A stretch of 64,000 bases of DNA, from positions 1 through 64,000 of the forward strand of contig JBAXTU010000001.1 of assembly GCA_037130015.1 (NCBI GenBank). Direction: 5' to 3'. The stretch is from JBAXTU01 sp037130015 (GTDB taxonomy: Bacteria; Patescibacteriota; Patescibacteriia; 2-01-FULL-39-33). Made by a program: the position numbers and the translations under genes. Each line of letters begins with the position of its first letter. Position 1 is the first letter of the stretch. Below the pieces are notes generated by a model. That model was not told the DNA's origin. It searched no databases and worked only from the letters and a program-made list of their open reading frames with translations. Below are positions 44,044 through 52,700 of this stretch, in pieces.

Positions 44044-45471
44044 ATGAAAATCAAAAAAAATAAACTAAAATTACTCTCAATTCCAACCGGCTTTTATATT
44101 GTCGGCCTGTCTTTGGTTGCGGTATTGGCCGGTTTTGGCGTGGCACTAGCTTGGGATGAACCGCTTTCTTCTCCACCACAAGGCAATATTTCTGGACCAG
44201 TAAATATTGGAGGTGGTAATCAGACTAAAACCGGAGGTTTAAGAGTAGAACAGGGCGTCACCACTACCCAGGTTTGTTTTATTGGTGATAATTCTTGTAT
44301 TTCCTCGGCACTAAATAATGGTTGGTGGGCGCAAAATGGCGCTAATGATATTTATAATATTAACACTCATTTTGTAGGCATTGGCACCAATAATCCTTCG
44401 GCTCCATTGACGGTTTCTTTGGGTGCAGGTATTACATCTAAATTATTAATTGGTGAAGCAGATCTTAATGAAAATCCTGAATTGCAACTTGGTTATGTTG
44501 GTGGTCATTGGGGAATGTTTGTTAATAATGGTCCAAATAGTGAAGCCTCTGGTTTTGCTGGCAATTTGAATTTTTGGAATAGTAGTAATCGTTTTTCAAT
44601 AACTTCAGGTGGTTATGTTGGTGTGGGTACGGTAAAGCCAGCCACAAATTTTGAAGTGGCTGGCACTAACGATGCTGTGGGTACTAAACTTAGAGTGACC
44701 AATACGGCTGGTAATCCTGAGTTGCAATTGCAATATGGGTTAGCAACTGGCGTTGATCATTGGGGAATTTATGCCAATCATGCTGACCAAAGTTTAAGAT
44801 TTTGGAATAGTAGTGATCGTTTGGTTATTTTGCCTAATGGTGATATGGGTATTAAAATTGGTATTAATACAGTCACTCCGACAGCAGTTTTGGAAATGGC
44901 TTTACCCAATCAAACCAAGGGCTTGGTTATTCATGTGGCAGGTTCATTGCCAGACAATCCGTTGGAAATTCAAAATGATAGTGGCAACCCTATTTTTCAA
45001 GTTGATTCAACTGGTGTAGCCACGGCTACTGATTTTTGTACTGCTAGTGGCAAATGCCTGAACAATACGACCAGTGTTATAAATGTTAGTGGTGGGGGTA
45101 TTTTTGTTGGTTATACGTCTTCAACATATAAGGGTGACAATAGTTCAGGACCAACCAAGGGATATATTGGAGCTAGTAATCTTTGTACAGCAAATGTGGT
45201 TAGTAGTACTCATTGGTGCACTTCTGAAGAAATATTAGGCAGTATTAACGTGGGTATATCTTTGCCAGCTATTATTATGTGGATTGCCAATGGTCCTCCT
45301 GGATATTTAGCACAAAATAATGATTGTTCTGGTCGCACTGCAGGTGTTATTGGTCCAATAAATAATCGTAATTTTGGTAATGTTTGGGTTTTTCCTTCAG
45401 CTAATTATCCGCAAGGCTATGGCTCCATAGTCACCTGTGACAGCACTTATTCATTGGCTTGTTGCAAATAG
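44044..45471 (+). CDS. Modular surface protein with Cys-rich C-terminal domain, first of cluster
   Basis: I place the start at ATG 44044, which gives a normal basic n-region (MKIKKNKLKLL) before the membrane/signal helix. The upstream ATG at 44020 would add eight mostly polar residues. The body has degenerate repeat joints (VGIGTNNPSAPLTV, VGVGTVKPATNFEV, IGINTVTPTAVLEM) and two NPELQL-x-(n)-HWG units. The last ~120 residues form a domain shared with the next two genes: an N-terminal YTSSTYKGDNS, CTSEEILGSIN, ANGPPGYLAQ, and a final ACCK. It is probably an exposed attachment protein; the partner is unknown. It starts the adhesin run divergently from lemA. Confidence 0.82.
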   Translation: MKIKKNKLKLLSIPTGFYIVGLSLVAVLAGFGVALAWDEPLSSPPQGNISGPVNIGGGNQTKTGGLRVEQGVTTTQVCFIGDNSCISSALNNGWWAQNGANDIYNINTHFVGIGTNNPSAPLTVSLGAGITSKLLIGEADLNENPELQLGYVGGHWGMFVNNGPNSEASGFAGNLNFWNSSNRFSITSGGYVGVGTVKPATNFEVAGTNDAVGTKLRVTNTAGNPELQLQYGLATGVDHWGIYANHADQSLRFWNSSDRLVILPNGDMGIKIGINTVTPTAVLEMALPNQTKGLVIHVAGSLPDNPLEIQNDSGNPIFQVDSTGVATATDFCTASGKCLNNTTSVINVSGGGIFVGYTSSTYKGDNSSGPTKGYIGASNLCTANVVSSTHWCTSEEILGSINVGISLPAIIMWIANGPPGYLAQNNDCSGRTAGVIGPINNRNFGNVWVFPSANYPQGYGSIVTCDSTYSLACCK

Positions 45472-45483
45472 ATTTAATAAAAT

Positions 45484-47826
45484 ATGAATATAAGCAAAGC
45501 AAAAAAAATCATTCTCTCAGCATCTTTTGCAATTTTTGCTTTGTTTTTAGTTGGAATAAATTTTGCTCAAGCTTCTTTGATTTGTGAGACCAATTTTACC
45601 AAGAATGGTTGGATTTGCGATGGCAGTCAAGGAAAATCTTGGTGCGGTAATAATACTCTTGATTGCAATAATGAGCCTACTCCAGGAACAAATGAGACTA
45701 TTGATTGCAATACTTGTAGTGCGGTTTGTGTTAGTGGTTTTCAAAATTGTGGTAGTGGTTGTACTAATATTCCTCATGCCCAAATAATAGCTCCTAATTG
45801 TTCAACTTATGATTTTTGTACTGGTCTTTGCAATAGTTGTAGCGTTGATTGGAATTCTTGCAGTGGTGGCACTTGTAATATTCAGACTGGAACAATCTGT
45901 ACAGTTAATAGCAAAGAAGGAACATACAATGGGTGTAATTGTATTTGTAGTAGTAGTGGATTAGCGTGTACTGCTGGTGATGGCCGAGAAGGAAGATATG
46001 ATAATAGCTGTGTTTGTAATGTTGATACTCCGCCAGCTTTATTAAATTATAGCAATAATATTTATGATTTGATTTTAAATAAAAATCTTACGGTTTTTGG
46101 CGTTAGTAATTTTAATGGAAACATTACAACCGCTTCTACTAGTGTGACTAATTTTTGGGGTGATGTTATTTTTAATGGCAAGTTTTGTTTGGGCGCCACT
46201 TGTTTTAGCTCGGCAAATATTTCTCAGTGGAACAATGATATTGGATATCTAACCACTTCAACCATTAGTTCTACAACTTTAAATTTTTCCACTACCACTA
46301 TTAATAACTTAATAACAAATCTTAGCTCAAGTACTCTTAATTTTTCAACCACCACTGTTAATAATTTAATAACCAATATTTATTCCACCACTAGCGGTGT
46401 ATGGATTTTGGAAAATAACAATCTTTATACCAGCTCAACTGTTCTTAAGGTTGGTATTGGCACTACATCTCCAGCTGGTAATTTGCACGTATCAAAAAAC
46501 CAAAATGACTTGACAACACTTATTGTTGATAATCAAAACTCTGGAACAGTTGCTGGTTCAAGATTTGAATTAAGAAATGGTGCAACAGAAGCTGACGCAA
46601 CTAAATTATTAACAATGGGGACTGGATTTACGACCAATGGAGCCTATAAACAAGACGGTAGTTTATTAGAGTCTGGGGCTAATCTTTCTGGTGGTTTAAG
46701 TTTATTGGCAAGAGGGGCATCTGCTGATATGAGATTTTATACTGGTGGTTATCTTGATGCTAATCAACGGATGACAATATTAAGTAGTGGCTTTGTCGGT
46801 ATTGGAACGACAACTCCAGATAGTCTATTAACTGTTGTTGGTAGCTCTTGGCCTTCTGCGACAGTTAGACTATCTAATGGAACTAATACTGCTTCTATTT
46901 TAAAGGTAGAAAACGATAATGGAGCTTTTGCTGAGCTAGATACTGCAGGGTCAGGTTCAAATATTTATGGTTTGGCTCCTGGAGATAGTATTTTATGGGC
47001 AAAGAATAATTTACAATTTGGAGCAGGTGGGGCACGTGATGCAAGGTTATCTATAAGTTCTAATGGTAATGTCGGTATCGGAACAACAACTCCAGCAAAT
47101 AAATTGACTGTGCAAGGTAGTATGTCTGTGGAGGGGACAAATGCCAACGATAGAATATACACAGCCAATGGTGTTAGAAGTTTAGTTTTAACTGGTATGC
47201 CTGGTAGTAATCTATTTAATCAAGGCACTTTATCCATAAATGCTTGGAATGCTGGTGCTTCAGGTAGAACATTGCTTGGCTTAGGAGTAGCTGATACTCA
47301 AGTGTTTAGAGTTGATGTTTCAGGAAATACCGAAATAGCCGGTAAAGTCGGTATTGGGACAACTACACCTTCAACTGCTTTATATGTGGTTGGTACGACC
47401 ACGGCTACTGATTTTTGTACAATTGGAGGTAAATGCCTAGGCTCTATGAGTAGCGGAATTTCTGGCGTGCAGGTAGTAGCTTTAACTGCTAGTTCATATA
47501 CTGGTTTAACAGCTAGTAATACTGGTTATAAAGGTGTTGATACTTTATGTAATACGGCTTCAACTGGCAGTCATGTTTGTACAACTGAAGAAATAATGAA
47601 TTATGTTAGATATGCTTCGGCTATCCCTGCTTTTTTGGTAGGAAAATATGGCTGGATTGTCAGTGGTCCTCCTGGTTTTACGGTAGAGGCGAATGATTGC
47701 AAAGGTTGGAGTAGTAATTCAAGCAATGCTTTTGGGCGTCTTTGGAATTTTGGCGCTGGCGGTCCGCAAGGTGAGGGTGAGATGGCGCTTTGTTTCCAAT
47801 CGTATCAGTTTATTTGTTGTAAATAA
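45484..47826 (+). CDS. Modular surface protein with VGIGTT[TS]P repeats and Cys-rich ends
   Basis: The 780-residue protein has a signal peptide (about 1-30, ends AQAS) and a Cys-rich region of about 150 residues (NGWICDGSQGKSWCGN, and many more Cys). A Thr/Ser-rich coil-like stretch (SSTTLNFSTTTINNL, repeated) follows, then four joints with VGIGTT[TS]P. The C-terminal ~120 residues match the neighbours (CTTEEIMNYVR, SGPPGF, ICCK). VGIGTTxP-x(4)-L-x-V units occur in phage tail fibres and bacterial adhesins as stalk repeats. It carries both large DNA repeats (46450-46791 and 46787-47093). A role in attachment is inferred. Confidence 0.85.
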   Translation: MNISKAKKIILSASFAIFALFLVGINFAQASLICETNFTKNGWICDGSQGKSWCGNNTLDCNNEPTPGTNETIDCNTCSAVCVSGFQNCGSGCTNIPHAQIIAPNCSTYDFCTGLCNSCSVDWNSCSGGTCNIQTGTICTVNSKEGTYNGCNCICSSSGLACTAGDGREGRYDNSCVCNVDTPPALLNYSNNIYDLILNKNLTVFGVSNFNGNITTASTSVTNFWGDVIFNGKFCLGATCFSSANISQWNNDIGYLTTSTISSTTLNFSTTTINNLITNLSSSTLNFSTTTVNNLITNIYSTTSGVWILENNNLYTSSTVLKVGIGTTSPAGNLHVSKNQNDLTTLIVDNQNSGTVAGSRFELRNGATEADATKLLTMGTGFTTNGAYKQDGSLLESGANLSGGLSLLARGASADMRFYTGGYLDANQRMTILSSGFVGIGTTTPDSLLTVVGSSWPSATVRLSNGTNTASILKVENDNGAFAELDTAGSGSNIYGLAPGDSILWAKNNLQFGAGGARDARLSISSNGNVGIGTTTPANKLTVQGSMSVEGTNANDRIYTANGVRSLVLTGMPGSNLFNQGTLSINAWNAGASGRTLLGLGVADTQVFRVDVSGNTEIAGKVGIGTTTPSTALYVVGTTTATDFCTIGGKCLGSMSSGISGVQVVALTASSYTGLTASNTGYKGVDTLCNTASTGSHVCTTEEIMNYVRYASAIPAFLVGKYGWIVSGPPGFTVEANDCKGWSSNSSNAFGRLWNFGAGGPQGEGEMALCFQSYQFICCK
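46450..46791 (+). repeat. Adhesin DNA repeat A, copy 1
   Basis: About 342 bp, coding VGIGTTSPAGNLHV to ILSSG, matching 48616-48957 with about three substitutions by eye. Confidence 0.9.
46787..47093 (+). repeat. Adhesin DNA repeat B, copy 1
   Basis: About 307 bp, from codons for FVGIGTTTPDSLL to GNVGIGTTTP, matching 50738-51044 with no difference that I see. Bases 1-131 of the window match its second half (46942-47072) with about four substitutions. Confidence 0.9.
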
Positions 47827-47841
47827 TTTTTTTAAATAATT

Positions 47842-49719
47842 ATGAATTTTAAACAAGCAAATTTGGCAGGTAAAATTATAATGGTTTCAGCCATGTTGGT
47901 TTTTGGTTTGTTTTTTTCGCATACTGTTAATGCTGTTTGTACGGAATTTATTAATGGCACTCACTGGTGCACGCCAGGCCAAACTCTTTGCGGTACGGCT
48001 GTGGCCGGTGGCTTAAATTCTTCTTATTTTTGTTTTGCGACTCAGCCGACTTGTGGATCTAATCAAGTAGAAAGTTGTGCTTCAACAAATCCTAGTTGTT
48101 GTGCTTGTTCCCCTGGCTATACAATGTGCAGTGGAACTTGTAAATCAAATACTCCTGTTGGTTGTAAGGCTGGTGAAAGCTGGGATGCCTGTTCCCAGAC
48201 TTGTACTTGTAGTAGTGGCAATGTTTGTAGCACTAATGGTGCTTGTAATGCATCTTGCAGTATAACAGAATCTTATGATGCGATATCTTGTATGTGTGTG
48301 AGCAGATTTTATTGGAATTTAATAAATAGCAATACTTTGTCGCCGTATAATGCTAGTTTTAATGTCGGTATTGGTACAACAGGTACTTCGGCTTCAAATA
48401 AATTAACTGTCACTGGATCTGCGTTTATTCCTAATACTAATGTTTCTAGTACGGTTATGGTTTCTGGTGCTTATGGTGGTGGTATTTTAATGCAAGATAC
48501 AAAATATGGTGGAATTTGGATGAATGATCTTGGTGCCACTTTGAATTTCAGTTCTAATGGAACATCAGCTGGTTTTGGCAGTAATTATGGCCAAATGGTT
48601 TTAAAAAATGGTTATGTTGGTATTGGCACTACATCTCCAGCTGGTAATTTGCACGTATCAAAAAACCAAAATGACTTGACAACACTTATTGTTGATAATC
48701 AAAACTCTGGAACAGTTGCTGGTTCAAGATTTGAATTAAGAAATGGTGCAACAGAAGCTGACGCAACTAAATTATTAACAATGGGGACTGGATTTACGAC
48801 CAATGGAGCCTATAAACAAGACGGTAGTTTATTAGAGTCTGGGGCTAATCTTTCTGGTGGTTTAAGTTTATTGGCAAGAGGGGCATCTGCTGATATGAGA
48901 TTTTATACTGGTGGTTATGCTGATGCTAATCAACGGATGACAATATTAAGTACTGGCAATGTTGGTATTGGGACAACTACGCCGGGAGTAAAATTAGATG
49001 TCTATGGTGGAAGTATTAGGCAAGATGGCGGAACATATAATTTGACCGTAAGTAATGGCTCAACCGTTACTGGCAGTAATCATCTTATTGTTACTGCTTC
49101 TAGTAGCTATATGCAGTTAAATGCTCCTAATAATAGTATAATATTGAATGCTGGTAATAAGCCTAGTGATTATATCTCATTTAATAGTGGAGATGGAGCA
49201 GTGGAATATATGAAGGTGGCTTATGGTGGTGCTGTCAGTATTCCAGGAGCCTTAGCGGTTGGTAGTTTTAATCTTGCTACAGGCGCTTCAGCTGGTAAAG
49301 TCCTAACTTCTGATGTTTCTGGTAATGCCACATGGGCGTCTTTGCCTGCCAGTGGAGTTGCTGTTTTTGTCACAACCACAGTTGCTGTTTTGGGTGATAA
49401 TAGTTCCACTTCTGTTTCTCCTGGTTATAAAGCAGTCAATGCTTTGTGTAGTCAAAAAGTTTCTGGCAGTCATTTATGTTCTGTTTCAGAAATTTTTAAC
49501 AGTATAAATGCTAATGTGACCATGCCGACGGTTGCAGTTTGGATTTCTAATGGTCCTCCTGGTTATACAGCCCAAAGCTTTGATTGTAATGGTAGAACCA
49601 ATAAGACACCAGCTCATTTGGGAGCTATTTGGTTGCCGGCTGGTACGGAAGGCGCTCCCGAAGGGCATGGAGCCTTGGTAGCCTGTGATAATAGTTGGTC
49701 TTTAGCTTGTTGCAAATAA
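47842..49719 (+). CDS. Modular surface protein with VGIGTT[TS]P repeats and Cys-rich ends
   Basis: The 625-residue protein has a signal peptide (about 1-31, ends VNA), a Cys-rich region with CSGTCKSNTPVGC, then three VGIGTT-type joints and a beta-rich stalk. The C-terminal domain (about 505-625) is shared with the two genes upstream: CSVSEIFNSIN, SNGPPGYTAQ, ACCK. It carries repeat A (48616-48957) but not repeat B. A segment coding for SIPGALAVGSFNLATGAS recurs in the 1505-residue protein. It is probably an exposed attachment protein. Confidence 0.85.
   Translation: MNFKQANLAGKIIMVSAMLVFGLFFSHTVNAVCTEFINGTHWCTPGQTLCGTAVAGGLNSSYFCFATQPTCGSNQVESCASTNPSCCACSPGYTMCSGTCKSNTPVGCKAGESWDACSQTCTCSSGNVCSTNGACNASCSITESYDAISCMCVSRFYWNLINSNTLSPYNASFNVGIGTTGTSASNKLTVTGSAFIPNTNVSSTVMVSGAYGGGILMQDTKYGGIWMNDLGATLNFSSNGTSAGFGSNYGQMVLKNGYVGIGTTSPAGNLHVSKNQNDLTTLIVDNQNSGTVAGSRFELRNGATEADATKLLTMGTGFTTNGAYKQDGSLLESGANLSGGLSLLARGASADMRFYTGGYADANQRMTILSTGNVGIGTTTPGVKLDVYGGSIRQDGGTYNLTVSNGSTVTGSNHLIVTASSSYMQLNAPNNSIILNAGNKPSDYISFNSGDGAVEYMKVAYGGAVSIPGALAVGSFNLATGASAGKVLTSDVSGNATWASLPASGVAVFVTTTVAVLGDNSSTSVSPGYKAVNALCSQKVSGSHLCSVSEIFNSINANVTMPTVAVWISNGPPGYTAQSFDCNGRTNKTPAHLGAIWLPAGTEGAPEGHGALVACDNSWSLACCK
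48616..48957 (+). repeat. Adhesin DNA repeat A, copy 2
   Basis: Second copy of the ~342-bp tract at 46450-46791; differs at a two-base GC/CT change and one base near the end. Confidence 0.9.
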
Positions 49720-49746
49720 ACTTATTTAAAATTTTTATTTAAAAAT

Positions 49747-52700
49747 ATGATGAACAAAAAATTATTAACTTTTTTAGGAATTGCTTTAATTGTTTTAGGA
49801 TTTTTATTATCGTCTCATTCAGCTCTAGCTTTGGTCTGTACAACAAATACTACAAAAAGTGGATTTTATTGTTCTAGTCTTCAAAATAAATCCTGGTGTG
49901 GTAACGGTACTTTGAATTGTGATTATGAGCCAGTTTGCAGTGGCGCTAATCAAACTTTTACATCAAGTGATTGTAATAGTTGCACCTGTTCTTGTACTAG
50001 TGGTTATACTATGTGTGCTGGTGATTGTAAGATTAGTACTGGTGATTGTCTACCTGGTCAACAGTGGAGCCCATGTATGGGTAAGTGTGTTTGTGATTCT
50101 AATCATTGTAGTAATAATGGTACTTGCAATATAGTAATTGGATCAAGTTGTACGGTGGCATTTAAACCGGGACATTATAATAGTAGTTGTTCTTGTGTTT
50201 TTGAAACCCCTCCTGCTTTATTGAATATTAATGATGCCAATATTTATGATTTGATATTAAATCAAGGTTTGACTGTTTTAGCTACTACTACTCTCGCAGG
50301 TACCAACACTTTTGCTACCACCACGGTAAGCAACTTAACTGTAAATAATTTATGTTTGAATAATGGTTGTAACTCTGACTGGCCAATAAGTGGTGGTAGT
50401 AATGTTTGGGTTTCATCAGGTAATATTATTTATCCAACCTCAACAGTTAGTAGTGTTAATATTGGGACGACTACATCTTTTGTAAATTCACGGTTTAATG
50501 TTTTGGGAAATATAAGTGCTATAAGTAACAATTATATTGCAAATAGTGGTGTTGGTTTATATTTAGGAACATTTATAGAAAATAATGGTTATGTTTATGG
50601 TGGTTCAATAATTAAAAACATTAATACCACTAACGGTGATGGTAATGGATTTACTTTACCAAGACTAGGTTTTTTTACTTCAGGTGTAGTTAATGGTAGT
50701 CCAGCGCAGATAGCTGAAAGAATGTCAATATTATCAGGTGGCTTTGTCGGTATTGGAACGACAACTCCAGATAGTCTATTAACTGTTGTTGGTAGCTCTT
50801 GGCCTTCTGCGACAGTTAGACTATCTAATGGAACTAATACTGCTTCTATTTTAAAGGTAGAAAACGATAATGGAGCTTTTGCTGAGCTAGATACTGCAGG
50901 GTCAGGTTCAAATATTTATGGTTTGGCTCCTGGAGATAGTATTTTATGGGCAAAGAATAATTTACAATTTGGAGCAGGTGGGGCACGTGATGCAAGGTTA
51001 TCTATAAGTTCTAATGGTAATGTCGGTATCGGAACAACAACTCCTATAGCAAAATTAGTTGTTCAGACAACAGCACCTAGCGATGGGATTGCGTTAAGTG
51101 ATGGGAGTAAATACAGGGCATTTTTAGCTAATAATAATAGTAATGGAGCTATATTTGGATTAAATGAGAATACTACCCTGGTAGTTAGGCTTGAGAGTAA
51201 TAATACTTCTTATATTAATAATGGTTATAATTTTGGTATTGGCACTACCGATCCTAAAACAAAATTAGATGTTCAGGGTGGTATTGTTAGTGCAAATGGA
51301 TATAATTTAAGCGACTCAGCCACTGATAATCTTTTGGTTAATGGTGATTTTGAAATGAATAATATGTCAGGTTGGTCGGGAAATGGAGTAGTGACTTCTA
51401 CTGCTGGCAGTTATTCTGGAAAATATGCCATGCAGATAACAGGTAGTCAGCAAATTTTAAGTGATGATTATATTCCTGTTGACCCAACCAGAGATATTTT
51501 TCAATTAGATGCTTGGGTTAAAAAAACAGTAATAGGAGGAGGTTTATATTTTGGTTATATTGCTTATAACGCTGATAAGGTAGAAATTACAACTCCTCCT
51601 TGTGGCACTTATTGTTATTCGGCAGCAGCTGCTTATGTTGTCCCTGTTGATAGTAGTTGGCATAAATTTTCATCAACAATGGTCGGAGAAGGCACTGTTT
51701 TTCCAAATTTCCCTGTCGGGACAAAATATATCAGGGTTTTGGGTTTAATGAATTATGGTGGTACTGGTGGTCCTATAACTTTACTTGATCATGTCACTTT
51801 AAAGCGATTGGTTAAAGGCCCATTGATTGCTGGTAATAATTTTTCTTCTACCGGTTTAGTTGATCAAAATCAATATTCAACCTTATACACAACCGCCTCA
51901 AATAACTTGATTATTGGTTCTCCTGGCAATGTTGGTATTGGGACAACTACACCAGAATCTAAACTACATGTGGCTGGACAAATTTCAACCGCACCATCTT
52001 TGTCAGGTTTAGCTGGAGCTGGGTTAGGATTGCAATTTTCTAATTCTTTAAAAATAGGAATAGGTAGTGACCCAGTAAGTCCGTATGGTGGTTGGTTTCA
52101 AGTCAGTAATGGTATTGGGAGTTCTTTCCCACTGCTTCTTAATCCTCTTGGTGGAAATGTTGGTATTGGGACTACGACCCCAGCAAATAAATTGACTGTG
52201 CAAGGTGGTGTACAAATTGTAGATGGTTCGCAGGCTAATGGTAAAGTTCTAACTTCTGATGCCAATGGCTTGGCGAGTTGGCAACCTGCCGGAGGTATAA
52301 TTAATGATGTTTATTTATATAATGGCGCCAGGATAATAACTGTTTCTACCACAAAAAATAATTACTTTTTTGGTGGAGCTGGTAATACTGCTATGACTGG
52401 AGTTAATAATATGGCTAATGGTAATGGTGCTCTTTTATTTAATGTTAGTGGCAGGGATAATCTTGCCAATGGTTTTGGCGCTCTTACTAATAATGTTAGT
52501 GGTAGCAATAACGTAGCCAATGGTAGTGGCGCTCTTTATAATAATATTATTGGTTCGGGAAATTCTGCTTTTGGTTATAACTCTCTTTATAATAGTTTGG
52601 GTGGTACTAATATTGCTATTGGAAATTATTCTGGAGCAGGTTTGCAAAATGGCTCAAGCAATATATTTTTAGGTTCCAGTGCTCAGGTGTTTAATAATCC

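Noticed and set aside
46140..46430. Repeated TTAATAACAAAT/TTTAATAACCAAT blocks as a regulatory repeat
   Set aside because: They are in frame and code for the repeated Ser/Thr/Asn stalk sequence of the 780-residue protein.
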